NCBI RefSeq assembly: GCF_001458175.1
Contig: NZ_CYPW01000027.1
Coordinates: 190,390-254,389, forward strand
Direction: 5' to 3'
DNA: 64,000 nucleotides
Origin: Shimia marina
Lineage (GTDB): Bacteria; Pseudomonadota; Alphaproteobacteria; Rhodobacterales; Rhodobacteraceae
Made by a program: the position numbers and the translations under genes. Positions 1 through 8,623 of this stretch are shown here, piece by piece. Position 1 is the first letter of the stretch, and every line of letters starts with the position of its first letter. The notes under the pieces were generated by a model. The model was given only the letters and a program-made list of their open reading frames with translations, was not told where the DNA came from and did no database searches.

Positions 1-390
1 GGCGGGCTGGTGCAGGCGGCGATTGTAGATATGCACTGCGAAGCCACGTCTGAAAAAATGGGCATGGGTCATTATTGCGATGGCCGCGTGAGCCTTGTGG
101 TGGGAACCCACACGCATGTGCCAACCGCAGATACGCAAATCCTGCCCGGCGGCACCGCCTTTCAGGCCGATGCTGGCATGTGTGGTGATTACAATTCGGT
201 CATTGGCATGGAAAAGGCAGAACCCATGCGCCGCTTTGTCACCGGCATGCCCAAAGCGCGGTTCACCCCGGCATTGGGGGAGGCGACGCTTTCAGGTGTC
301 TATGTAGAAACCGATGACCGCACCGGCGCGGCAACCCGTATCGAAATGGTGCGTCAAGGCGGGCGGCTGAGTCAGGCCGGGCCTGCCTGA
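1..390 (+). CDS. YmdB-family metallophosphoesterase (C-terminal part)
   Basis: Only the last 129 codons are present; the reading frame is open from base 1, so the true start lies upstream. The residues show the C-terminal half of the TIGR00282/YmdB metallophosphoesterase family: the metal-binding GTHTHVPTAD segment, then GTAFQADAGMCGDYNSVIGM and a conserved end about 85 residues later. Known family members hydrolyse 2',3'-cyclic nucleotides in the cytoplasm and have been linked to RNA turnover and biofilm regulation. The product is followed by a strong GC hairpin. The family call is secure; the physiological substrate here is inferred. Confidence 0.85.
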   Translation, partial: GGLVQAAIVDMHCEATSEKMGMGHYCDGRVSLVVGTHTHVPTADTQILPGGTAFQADAGMCGDYNSVIGMEKAEPMRRFVTGMPKARFTPALGEATLSGVYVETDDRTGAATRIEMVRQGGRLSQAGPA

Positions 391-452
391 GCCTCCTGAG
401 TTTCTGTCGCGGATCTTTCATCGATTCTTTCTTGCCAGGCCAATCACGACCA

Positions 453-477
453 CGCGCGCCACGGATGTTGGCGCGCG
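453..477 (+). terminator. GC-rich hairpin after ymdB
   Basis: A perfect 9-bp inverted repeat, CGCGCGCCA and TGGCGCGCG with a 7-nt loop, lies 62 bases after the ymdB stop. There is no following T-run, so it is a weak or Rho-assisted terminator, or an mRNA 3'-end stabiliser. The rest of the gap to the next gene shows nothing else. Confidence 0.45.
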
Positions 478-619
478 ATGCCCGACTTATGCTCAAATCC
501 TTCAGAGCACCGCATGCGCACCACCGTTGGACGTGCTTTGCTCCTGCGTCACTGCGAAAATGGCTTGTTCGACTTGAGGGCCATGGTAGAACTTCTCCGC
601 TGACAAGAGCAGGACAACT

Positions 620-2398
620 ATGGATCTTTTTGCGTTTTCTCAAACCACACAGGCTGTTCTGGCCCTGCTGACCGTAGCGGGCATGTTTGTGCTCTTTCTG
701 AAGGAAGTCTACCCGACTGAAGTGGTGGCCATCGGCGGCGTGGCGCTGCTCCTGTTTCTGGGGGTCTTGCCCTATGAGGCGGCGCTGGGTGTCCTGTCCA
801 ACCCGGCACCTTGGACCATTGCGGCCATGTTCATCGTCATGGGGGCGCTGGTGCGGACTGGCGCGCTTTCGGCTTTCACGCAACTGGCTGATGGGCAGGC
901 GCAGAAGCGCCCGGCCGTGGCCATTGTCATGTTGCTGGTGTTTGTGATCGTCGCTTCGGCCTTTGTGTCCAACACGCCGGTGGTTGTGGTGATGATCCCC
1001 GTGTTCACCCAATTGGCACGTACCTTGGGAACGTCTGCGTCCAAGCTTCTGATTCCACTCAGTTATGCCGCCATCTTGGGCGGCACTCTGACGCTGATCG
1101 GCACCTCGACAAACCTCTTGGTAGATGGGGTTGCAAGGGAGCAGGGGCTGACACCGTTCAGCATCTTTGAGGTCACCCCGCTTGGCATCATCCTTGTCGC
1201 TTGGGGCATGCTCTATCTTTATGTATTTGGTCGGCGGCTTCTGCCGGAACGGGCCAGCATGGCGGACATGCTCTCCAACCGCAGCCAAATGAAGTTCTTC
1301 ACCGAAGCGGTGATCCCGCCGGAAAGCAACCTTGTGGGGCGCGAAGTCTCCGGAGTGCAGCTTTTTAAACGCGACGGAGTGCGCCTGATTGACGTGATTC
1401 GTGGCGACACCTCGCTGCGCCGCAACCTCAAAGACGTAACGCTTCAGGTGGGCGACCGCGTGGTGCTGCGCACCAAAATGACCGAGCTTTTGAGTTTGCA
1501 GCGCAACAAATCACTCAAGCGACTGGATCAGGTGGGCGCTGTGGAAACCACCACGGTCGAAGCGCTGATCACGCCGGGCTGTCGTATGGTGGGGCGCCGC
1601 CTTGGCTCGCTGCGCCTGCGCCGTCGCTATGGTGTCTATCCGCTGGCCGTGCACCGTCGCAATCAGAACATCGGTCAGCAGCTTGATCAGCTGGTGGTGC
1701 GCGTGGGGGACACGCTGCTGCTTGAAGGCGCCCCGGAAGACATTCAGCGTCTGTCTTCGGATATGGATATGGTGGATGTCTCGCACCCGTCAGAGCGGGA
1801 ATACCGCCGCGGCCATGCGCCAATTGCGCTTGGTGCGATGGCAGGGGTTGTGGTGCTGGCCGGACTGGGGCTTGCACCCATTCTGCTCTTGTCCCTTCTG
1901 GCGGTGGCCGTTGTGTTACTGACGCGGTGTATTGATGCGGATGAGGCATTTTCGTTTGTGGATGGGCGCTTGCTGTCGCTGATCTTTGCCATGCTGGCCA
2001 TTGGTGCCGCGCTGTCGCATTCCGGGGCGGTGTCGCTGATTGTGAACGGCCTTGCCCCAGCTTTGCAGAATCTGCCGCCCTTCCTGCTGGTGTGGGCAAT
2101 CTACCTGCTGACCTCTGTGTTGACGGAACTTGTGTCAAACAATGCCGTGGCCGTGGTTGTGACCCCAATTGCCGTAGGTTTGTCTCAGGCCATTGGCGTG
2201 GATCCCCGCCCACTGGTGATTGCGGTGATGGTGGCGGCCTCCGCCAGTTTCGCCACCCCGATTGGATATCAGACCAACATGCTGGTGTTTGGGCCCGGCG
2301 GCTATAAGTTCACCGATTTTATGCGTGTGGGTATTCCGCTCAACCTGTCGATTGGTTTGCTGGCCTCGGTGCTCATTCCTATGATGTGGCCGCTGTGA
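620..2398 (+). CDS. SLC13-family permease with two TrkA-C domains
   Basis: A 592-residue inner-membrane anion symporter of the SLC13/DASS (CitMHS-like) type. Hydrophobic segments occupy residues 5-215 and 400-592. They carry the paired family signatures SNTPVVVVMIP in the first half and SNNAVAVVVTPIA in the second. The central soluble part, about residues 220-390, holds two consecutive TrkA-C (RCK_C) ligand-binding domains. This is the YfbS/SAC1-like arrangement seen in putative sulfate or dicarboxylate transporters. The ATG follows an AGCAGGA ribosome-binding site. It is monocistronic, with a GC hairpin at about 2464-2481 after it. Substrate is not determinable; sulfate or an organic anion is the usual guess. 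Confidence 0.85.
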   Translation: MDLFAFSQTTQAVLALLTVAGMFVLFLKEVYPTEVVAIGGVALLLFLGVLPYEAALGVLSNPAPWTIAAMFIVMGALVRTGALSAFTQLADGQAQKRPAVAIVMLLVFVIVASAFVSNTPVVVVMIPVFTQLARTLGTSASKLLIPLSYAAILGGTLTLIGTSTNLLVDGVAREQGLTPFSIFEVTPLGIILVAWGMLYLYVFGRRLLPERASMADMLSNRSQMKFFTEAVIPPESNLVGREVSGVQLFKRDGVRLIDVIRGDTSLRRNLKDVTLQVGDRVVLRTKMTELLSLQRNKSLKRLDQVGAVETTTVEALITPGCRMVGRRLGSLRLRRRYGVYPLAVHRRNQNIGQQLDQLVVRVGDTLLLEGAPEDIQRLSSDMDMVDVSHPSEREYRRGHAPIALGAMAGVVVLAGLGLAPILLLSLLAVAVVLLTRCIDADEAFSFVDGRLLSLIFAMLAIGAALSHSGAVSLIVNGLAPALQNLPPFLLVWAIYLLTSVLTELVSNNAVAVVVTPIAVGLSQAIGVDPRPLVIAVMVAASASFATPIGYQTNMLVFGPGGYKFTDFMRVGIPLNLSIGLLASVLIPMMWPL

Positions 2399-2594
2399 CG
2401 CAAACGGCAGGGCTCCCGCGCCGGGTTTGTGGCCTGACGGCCCCTTCACCGCCTTGGGCCCGGCTCCGCTGTGCGGAGCGGGAGGAAATAGGGCTGGAGG
2501 GGCGCGCAGGGATGGTGTTTGGCCTGTTGCTGCGATGCCGTGAAGCTGTTGCGTGCCGCGCGCCGCATTAATCTCTCGCTTTGCGTGTATGGCG

Positions 2595-2638
2595 CATCTC
2601 TTCACCGCCGCGATACCGTTGGGATACCGACGTGAAAC
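2595..2638 (-). repeat. 11-bp iterated repeat array 1
   Basis: Read on the minus strand there are four contiguous 11-base units: GTTTCACGTCG, GTATCCCAACG, GTATCGCGGCG and a degenerate last unit GTGAAGAGATG. The same motif recurs at 16168-16222 and 44194-44226. The array begins about 54 bases beyond the lpdA terminator, in the same direction. Function unknown. Confidence 0.6.
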
Positions 2639-2691
2639 CGCAGCGGTTTTTTACAACCGCGAGGGTGTTAACCTTTTGAGATGTTCTCAAG

Positions 2692-2718
2692 AAAAAACGC
2701 GCCCCTAAGGCGCGTTTT
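2692..2718 (-). terminator. Rho-independent terminator of aceE-aceF-lpdA
   Basis: AAAACGCGCC...GGCGCG stem with a TTAG-type loop, followed on the minus strand by a run of six T. It sits 26 bases after the lpdA stop and ends the pyruvate dehydrogenase operon. Confidence 0.85.
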
Positions 2719-2743
2719 GTTGCCGGCGAACACAGGGTGTCGC

Positions 2744-4474
2744 TTACTTTTTCTTGCGGGGCGGCATGAGGTCCGTGATCGTGCCTTCAAACATCTCTGC
2801 GGCAAAATTCACTGTCTCACTCAGCGTTGGGTGCGGGTGAATGGTATGGCCTAGATCCACCGCATCTGCGCCCATTTCAATGGCCAGCGCCACCTCGGCA
2901 ATCAGGTCACCCGCGTTTGGCCCAACGATGCCAGCACCAATCACGCGCTCAGATTCTTCGTCGAAAATCAACTTTGTAAGACCTTCAGAACGGCCCAAGC
3001 TGAGCGACCGGCCGGAGGCAGCCCAAGGGAAGACACCCTTGCCAACCTTCAACCCTTCGGCCTTGGCTTGTGTCTCGGTGACACCCACCCAGGCAACCTC
3101 TGGATCAGTGTAGGCCACCGAGGGAATCACCCGCGCATCAAAATGGCGTTTGTGCCCTGCGGCCACCTCTGCGGCGACTTTGCCTTCATGCACCGCTTTG
3201 TGGGCCAGCATGGGTTGCCCAACCACATCGCCAATGGCAAAAATGTGAGGCACACCAGTGCGTTGCTGGCTGTCCACCGCAATGAACCCACGTTCATCCA
3301 CTGCCACACCAGCGGCAGCTGCGTTGATTTTTGCACCATTTGGGCGACGGCCCACCGCAACAAGAACTTTGTCAAAAGTATCAACCACTTCGCCCTTGGG
3401 CCCTTCCATGGTGACCTCAAGGCCAGCGTCCGTTGCATTAACCGCAGTGACTTTGGTTTTGGTTAGGATCGCCTCATAGCGCCCTTCAATCCGCTTGTGC
3501 AGCGGCTTGACCACATCCTTGTCAGCCCCGGGAATGATCTGATCCATGAACTCGACAATGGTCACTTTGGAGCCAAGTGCGTCATAAACCGTAGCCATCT
3601 CGAGCCCGATGATGCCGCCGCCCAGCACCAGAAGGCGCTCTGGCACGTCTTCCAGCTCCAGCGCACCGGTGCTGTCGATCACGCGCGGATCGTCATGCGG
3701 AATGAAGGGCAGGGTGACAGGCTCAGACCCTGCCGCGATCACACATTGGTCAAAGCTGACGGTGGATTTTACGCCGTCTTTGTCCACTTCGATCATATTG
3801 GGGCCGGTGAAGCTGCCATAGCCGTTCACAACCTGCACCTTGCGGGCTTTGGCCAGACCGCCAAGGCCGCCAGTGAGCTGTTTCACAACGCTTTCTTTCC
3901 AGCCGCGCAGCTTGTCGAGATCGACTTCAGGCTTGGCAAAGCTGATGCCGTGATCGCCCATTTCTTCTGCTTCAGTGATGACTTTCGCCGAGTGCAGAAG
4001 CGCCTTGGAGGGGATACAACCCACGTTGAGACAGACACCACCAAGGGAGCTGTCTTTTTCAATCAGCACAACTTTCTTGCCCAGATCCGCCGCGCGGAAG
4101 GCTGCTGTGTAGCCGCCAGGGCCAGAGCCCAGCACCACCACTTCGGCATGCACATCACCGGCACCTGTTGCGGTGCCAGTCGCGGCCACGGTTTGTGGTG
4201 CTGCGGGCGCCGCCGGAGCTGCGGCCTTAGGAGCTTCTTCTGCGCCTTCGGCGTCCAGAACGATGATCAGGCTGCCCTCAGAGACATTGTCGCCTTCGGC
4301 GACTTTGATTTCTTTCACCACACCTGCGGCAGGGGAAGGCACTTCCATGGTGGCCTTGTCGCTTTCCAGCTCGATCAGCGGGTCTTCTGCGGCGACGGTG
4401 TCGCCAACAGAGACCAGAACGGAAACAACGGGAACTTCGGAAAAGTCACCAATATCAGGTACTTTGACGTCCAT
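2744..4474 (-). CDS. lpdA: Dihydrolipoyl dehydrogenase (E3) with N-terminal lipoyl domain
   Basis: A 576-residue FAD flavoprotein that reoxidises dihydrolipoamide with NAD+ as the E3 part of pyruvate dehydrogenase. Residues 1-80 form a lipoyl domain with the lipoylation site ESDKATMEV (Lys40). An Ala/Pro-rich linker follows to about residue 107. Then come the FAD-binding GSGPGG at 116-121, the redox disulfide GGVCLNVGC (Cys148 and Cys153), an NAD fold with GGGIIG, and the C-terminal HPHPTLSE containing the catalytic His. Most E3 enzymes are about 465 residues and lack the lipoyl domain; the fused form is known from Ralstonia-type and Neisseria operons. Last gene of aceE-aceF-lpdA, 14 bases after aceF. 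Confidence 0.95.
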   Translation of the reverse strand: MDVKVPDIGDFSEVPVVSVLVSVGDTVAAEDPLIELESDKATMEVPSPAAGVVKEIKVAEGDNVSEGSLIIVLDAEGAEEAPKAAAPAAPAAPQTVAATGTATGAGDVHAEVVVLGSGPGGYTAAFRAADLGKKVVLIEKDSSLGGVCLNVGCIPSKALLHSAKVITEAEEMGDHGISFAKPEVDLDKLRGWKESVVKQLTGGLGGLAKARKVQVVNGYGSFTGPNMIEVDKDGVKSTVSFDQCVIAAGSEPVTLPFIPHDDPRVIDSTGALELEDVPERLLVLGGGIIGLEMATVYDALGSKVTIVEFMDQIIPGADKDVVKPLHKRIEGRYEAILTKTKVTAVNATDAGLEVTMEGPKGEVVDTFDKVLVAVGRRPNGAKINAAAAGVAVDERGFIAVDSQQRTGVPHIFAIGDVVGQPMLAHKAVHEGKVAAEVAAGHKRHFDARVIPSVAYTDPEVAWVGVTETQAKAEGLKVGKGVFPWAASGRSLSLGRSEGLTKLIFDEESERVIGAGIVGPNAGDLIAEVALAIEMGADAVDLGHTIHPHPTLSETVNFAAEMFEGTITDLMPPRKKK

Positions 4475-4488
4475 AATGAAGTCCTCCC

Positions 4489-5742
4489 TTAGAGCATCAG
4501 GCGACGCACGTCGCTCATCAGGTGCTTCAGCGTGGCACAGAAACGCGCCGCCAGAGCGCCGTCAATCGCACGGTGGTCATAGCTCAGAGACAGCGGCTGC
4601 ATCAGGCGTGGCTCAAACTCTTCACCGTTCCAGACCGGCGCCATTTTGGAGCGGGTCAGGCCGAGAATGGCCACTTCAGGCGCGTTCACAATCGGGGTAA
4701 AAGACGTGCCGCCAATGCCGCCGAGGCTGGAGATGGTGAAGGTCGCGCCGGACATGTCGTCGCCCTTCAGCTTGCCTTCGCGGGCCTTGGCGGAAAGCTC
4801 CATCAGGTCTTTGGAGATTTCGATGATGCCTTTGCGATCCGCATCTTTGATCACCGGAACCACCAGACCATTGGGCGTGTCCGCTGCAAAGCCGATGTTG
4901 TAGAAATCCTTCTTGATCAGCTTGTCACCGTCCGGATGCAGCGAAGAGTTCACTTCCCAGTGCTGCTTCAGCGCAGAGACAGAGGCTTTGATAACAAAGG
5001 ACAAAAGCGTGACGCGGTAGCCGTCTTGCTTGGCCTGTGCATCCAGCTCACGGCGGTAGCCATCCAGCTCAGAGATGTCGGCTTCTTCGTTGTGCGTGAC
5101 ATGCGGAATGTTGAGCCAGCTGCGGTGCAGGGCCGGGCCGGAGATCTTTTTGATCCGGGGCATGTCGACATCTTCGGTGGGACCGAATTTGGAGAAATCC
5201 ACCGCTGGGATCGGTGGAATGCCCATGCCGCCTTGCGCCGCACCAGCAGGCGCTGCCGCTGTTGTGGTGGACTTCAGGAAGGCGGTGACGTCTTCGCGCA
5301 GAATGCGGCCTTTGCGGCCTGAGCCGTTGACCTTGGCCAGATCCACATCCAGCTGACGTGCAAAGGCGCGCACAGACGGGGAGGCATGTGCTTTGCCAAA
5401 TCCAGCGTCTGTTACAGCTGCCGGGGCGGGGGCAGGAGCCGCGGGTGCGGGCGCTGCAGTTGGTGCCACCGTCGGAGCTGCCTCAGCTTTTGGTGCATGT
5501 GCCGCCTCTTCTGCTTCCAACAGAAGAACCAGCGATCCTTCGGAGACCGTGTCGCCCTCCGCCACTTTGATTTCTAGCACCTTGCCCGCAGCAGGAGAGG
5601 GCACCTCCATTGTGGCTTTGTCGCTTTCCACTTCGATCAAAGGGTCTTCGAGGGCAACCACATCGCCGGGGCTGACCAGAACAGAGACAACCGGCACATC
5701 CGAGAAATCGCCGATGTCGGGAACTTTTACTTCAACAGTCAT
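4489..5742 (-). CDS. aceF: Pyruvate dehydrogenase E2, dihydrolipoyllysine acetyltransferase
   Basis: A 417-residue E2 core that transfers the acetyl group from lipoamide to CoA. It has one lipoyl domain (residues 1-80, Lys42 in ESDKATMEV), nearly identical to the lipoyl domain of the neighbouring E3. A Pro/Ala-rich swinging linker follows. The peripheral subunit-binding domain spans about 113-147 and starts at [16 protein letters not shown]. The catalytic domain ends with the active-site motif SYDHRAIDG (HxxxDG). E. coli AceF has three lipoyl domains; this has one, and the E3 carries another. It lies 24 bases downstream of aceE, so one transcript is expected. Confidence 0.95.
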   Translation of the reverse strand: MTVEVKVPDIGDFSDVPVVSVLVSPGDVVALEDPLIEVESDKATMEVPSPAAGKVLEIKVAEGDTVSEGSLVLLLEAEEAAHAPKAEAAPTVAPTAAPAPAAPAPAPAAVTDAGFGKAHASPSVRAFARQLDVDLAKVNGSGRKGRILREDVTAFLKSTTTAAAPAGAAQGGMGIPPIPAVDFSKFGPTEDVDMPRIKKISGPALHRSWLNIPHVTHNEEADISELDGYRRELDAQAKQDGYRVTLLSFVIKASVSALKQHWEVNSSLHPDGDKLIKKDFYNIGFAADTPNGLVVPVIKDADRKGIIEISKDLMELSAKAREGKLKGDDMSGATFTISSLGGIGGTSFTPIVNAPEVAILGLTRSKMAPVWNGEEFEPRLMQPLSLSYDHRAIDGALAARFCATLKHLMSDVRRLML

Positions 5743-5766
5743 TTGATTTTCCTCCTGAAATCCCGA

Positions 5767-8421
5767 TCACACCAGGCGCGGGTTCGGCTTGGCGCCGTCG
5801 ATGTCGTATTTGCTCAAGGCGGCCTCAAGGTCTTTCTTGGTCACAGAGCCGTCGCGGTAGAGATCCACCATGGCAGCTGCGGCGATGTGGTTGGCATCCA
5901 CCTCAAAGAAGCGGCGCAGGTTTACGCGGCTGTCAGAGCGGCCAAAACCGTCTGTACCCAGAACCGTATAGCGGCCCGGCACACAGGTGCGGATCTGCTC
6001 TGCGTAGTTTTTCATGTAGTCTGTCGCGGCGATCACCGGACCTTTTGCTTTGGCAAGTTGTTCCGCAACAAAGGACACTTTTGGCTCCGCCAGCGGGTTC
6101 AGGCGGTTGTGGCGGGCCACATCCTGACAATCCCGTGCCAGCTCGTTGAAGCTCGTGGCAGACCAGATTTCAGCAGTCACACCAAAGTCTTCCTTGAGCA
6201 TCTCTGCGGCCTTCATGACCTGCACAAGAATGGTGCCAGAGCCCATCAGCGTTACATGCTTCTTGGTCGGTTTCTTCACCTCTTGGAAGCGATAGAGACC
6301 TTTGATGATCTCCTCTTCCACACCCATTGGCATATCCGGATGGACGTAGTTTTCGTTCATTAGGGTCAGGTAGAAGAACACATCTTCCTGATCTTCATAC
6401 ATGCGTTTCAGGCCATGCTGCACGATCACCGCAACTTCGTGCTGGAAGGTTGGATCATAGCTGACACAGTTTGGAATGGTGCCTGCGAGGATATGGCTGT
6501 GGCCGTCCTCATGTTGCAGACCTTCACCATTGAGCGTGGTCCGCCCTGCGGTGCCGCCGAGCATAAATCCGCGCGCCCGGCTGTCGCCTGCCGCCCAGGC
6601 CAGATCGCCGATCCGCTGGAAGCCAAACATGGAGTAGTAGATGAAGAAGGGGATCATCGGCACGCCATGGTTGGAATAGGACGTTGCCGCCGCAATCCAA
6701 TCGGCCATGGCACCGGCCTCGTTGATACCTTCCTGCAGAACCTGACCAGAGGTCGATTCTTTATAATACATCATCTGGTCGGCGTCTTCGGGCGTGTAGT
6801 TCTGCCCTTCAGGGTTATAAATCCCAACAGAGCGGAACAGGCCTTCCATACCAAAGGTGCGACTCTCGTCTGGCACGATGGGCACAACGTTCTTGCCGAT
6901 CTGCTTGTCCCGCAAGAGTGTGGTCAGGATACGCACAAAGGCCATGGTTGTGGAGATCTCACGTTTACCAGTACCTTTGAGCTGCGCGGAAAACTTATCA
7001 AGTGCAGGGATTTCCATCTTGGCGGATTTGGTTTCCCGCTTCGGGAACTCGCCGCCAAGCGCTTTACGTCGATCTGCGAGGTAGGCCTTTTGCGCGTTGT
7101 TGAGCTTGACAAACGGCGCTTTGGGCAGATCTTCGTCACTCACAGGGATCTCAAACCGATCCCGGAAAGCCCGCAGTTGATCTTCCGCCATTTTTTTCTG
7201 CTGGTGGGTGGTGTTCTGGCCTTCGCCAGCACTGCCCATACCATAGCCTTTGACGGTCTTGATCAGCAGGCAGGTTGGCATGCCTTTGGTGTCTGTAGCG
7301 CGTTTGAATGCGGTGTAAACCTTTTGTGGGTCATGGCCGCCACGGCGCAGGGCGAAGATCTGTTCATCAGTCCAGTCTTTGACCAGTTCCGCCGTTTCTG
7401 GGTATTTGCCAAAGAAATGCTCGCGGATGTAGGCGCCATCTTTGGATTTGAAGGTCTGATAGTCACCGTCAACGGTTTCATCCATCAACTGACGCAGCTT
7501 GCCGGAGGTGTCTTTCTCCAGCAGTTCATCCCAGCCTTTGCCCCAAAGCAGTTTGATGACGTTCCAGCCCGCACCGCGGAAGTCGCCTTCCAGTTCCTGC
7601 ACAATTTTGTGGTTACCGCGCACGGGGCCATCCAGACGCTGCAGGTTGCAGTTCACCACAAAGATCAGGTTGTCGAGGCCTTCACGCACGGCAAGGTCAA
7701 TCGCGCCACGGCTTTCTGGTTCGTCCATCTCACCATCGCCGAGGAAACACCAGACTTTCCGATCAGCCATATCAATCAGGCCGCGGTTGTGCATGTATTT
7801 CATGAACCGGGCCTGATAGATCGCCATCAGAGGGCCGAGGCCCATGGATACCGTTGGGAACTGCCAATAATCGGGCATCAGCCAAGGGTGTGGGTAAGAG
7901 GAAAGACCTTTGCCGTTCACTTCAGAGCGGAAGTTTTCCAGCTGCTCTTCGGTCAGACGGCCTTCCATAAACGAGCGTGCGTAAATGCCGGGAATCACGT
8001 GCCCCTGGAAGAACACGAGGTCACCGCCATGAATCGCTGACTTGCTGCGCCAGAAATGGTTCAACCCTATATCATACATCACCGCGGAGGAGGCGAAGGA
8101 GGCGATGTGGCCGCCATATTCGCTGCTCTCTTTGTTGCGGCGCACCACTGTTGCCATCGCATTCCAGCGGTTGATGGTGCGAATGCGCCATTCCATATCC
8201 AGATCGCCAGGAAAGTCTTCCTGATCATCGGTTGGAATGGTGTTTTGGTAGGGGGTCGTCGCTGAGAAGGGGAGCGTCGCACCGGCCGCTCTGGCCTGTT
8301 GGACTGCTTTATCAAGCAGGTAGTGCGCTCTGTCCGGTCCGTCCCGTGCGATCACGTCCTCAATGGCGTCTTGCCACTCTTGGGATTCTACCGGGTCGAT
8401 GTCTGGAAATTCATTCGCCAT
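5767..8421 (-). CDS. aceE: Pyruvate dehydrogenase E1, homodimeric type
   Basis: An 884-residue thiamine diphosphate enzyme that decarboxylates pyruvate and acetylates the lipoyl groups of AceF. The thiamine diphosphate/Mg2+ motif GDGEMDEPES is at residues 228-237, and FQGHVIPGIYARSF, typical of AceE, is at about 138-151. Length matches the alpha2-type E1 of gamma- and betaproteobacteria rather than the split PdhA/PdhB enzyme common in alphaproteobacteria. First gene of the operon; the leader carries two palindromes (8463-8476 and 8498-8512). The ATG is preceded by a GGAGGAGACG-type ribosome-binding site. Confidence 0.95.
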   Translation of the reverse strand: MANEFPDIDPVESQEWQDAIEDVIARDGPDRAHYLLDKAVQQARAAGATLPFSATTPYQNTIPTDDQEDFPGDLDMEWRIRTINRWNAMATVVRRNKESSEYGGHIASFASSAVMYDIGLNHFWRSKSAIHGGDLVFFQGHVIPGIYARSFMEGRLTEEQLENFRSEVNGKGLSSYPHPWLMPDYWQFPTVSMGLGPLMAIYQARFMKYMHNRGLIDMADRKVWCFLGDGEMDEPESRGAIDLAVREGLDNLIFVVNCNLQRLDGPVRGNHKIVQELEGDFRGAGWNVIKLLWGKGWDELLEKDTSGKLRQLMDETVDGDYQTFKSKDGAYIREHFFGKYPETAELVKDWTDEQIFALRRGGHDPQKVYTAFKRATDTKGMPTCLLIKTVKGYGMGSAGEGQNTTHQQKKMAEDQLRAFRDRFEIPVSDEDLPKAPFVKLNNAQKAYLADRRKALGGEFPKRETKSAKMEIPALDKFSAQLKGTGKREISTTMAFVRILTTLLRDKQIGKNVVPIVPDESRTFGMEGLFRSVGIYNPEGQNYTPEDADQMMYYKESTSGQVLQEGINEAGAMADWIAAATSYSNHGVPMIPFFIYYSMFGFQRIGDLAWAAGDSRARGFMLGGTAGRTTLNGEGLQHEDGHSHILAGTIPNCVSYDPTFQHEVAVIVQHGLKRMYEDQEDVFFYLTLMNENYVHPDMPMGVEEEIIKGLYRFQEVKKPTKKHVTLMGSGTILVQVMKAAEMLKEDFGVTAEIWSATSFNELARDCQDVARHNRLNPLAEPKVSFVAEQLAKAKGPVIAATDYMKNYAEQIRTCVPGRYTVLGTDGFGRSDSRVNLRRFFEVDANHIAAAAMVDLYRDGSVTKKDLEAALSKYDIDGAKPNPRLV

Positions 8422-8462
8422 GCGGCGTCTCCTCCACTGAAATCCGCGTTTTCCCCTTTATA

Positions 8463-8476
8463 GTTTAATATTAAAC
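8463..8476. promoter_or_regulatory. AT-rich palindrome upstream of aceE
   Basis: GTTTAATATTAAAC is a perfect 14-bp palindrome, 42 bases upstream of the aceE start codon and standing out in GC-rich surroundings. It is a candidate operator for a dimeric regulator of the pyruvate dehydrogenase operon. The regulator is not in the window. Confidence 0.45.
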
Positions 8477-8497
8477 AAAAAGGCTAGGGCGTGAATT

Positions 8498-8512
8498 GCA
8501 TGGGTCCCATGC
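8498..8512. promoter_or_regulatory. Second palindrome upstream of aceE
   Basis: GCATGGGTCCCATGC, a 7-bp inverted repeat around a single T, lies about 77 bases upstream of aceE. It may be an operator or part of the leader structure; no known consensus is matched. Confidence 0.3.
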
Positions 8513-8569
8513 GTCGGGTGCAGGGCTGGCGAGTAGATCAATTTGGCTTAAATGAGTGTGCAATTGGCC

Positions 8570-8598
8570 AAAAAAATAGGGGGCCGAGGGCCCCCTTT
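8570..8598 (-). terminator. Terminator of the xanthine/uracil permease transcript
   Basis: GGGGGCC/GGCCCCC stem with a GAG loop. On the minus strand it is followed by ATTTTTTT. It lies 26 bases after the permease stop and ends the permease transcript, possibly with read-through from the purine genes upstream. Confidence 0.85.
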
Positions 8599-8623
8599 GA
8601 GAGTGTTCTGTGCCTGTCGAGGG

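Larger units (their letters stand above)
2399..2743. other. 345-bp convergent intergenic region
   Basis: No convincing gene. It holds, in order, a hairpin GCTCCGC/GCGGAGC near 2464-2481 that would end the SLC13 transcript, a set of 11-bp iterated repeats at 2595-2638, and the terminator of the pyruvate dehydrogenase operon at 2692-2718. Confidence 0.6.

Noticed and set aside
263-1288. 341-codon minus-strand frame opposite the SLC13 gene
   Set aside because: Low-complexity Arg/His/Gln composition typical of an antisense shadow.
6415-8040. 541-codon plus-strand frame opposite aceE
   Set aside because: Antisense to a well-supported gene and without a ribosome-binding site.
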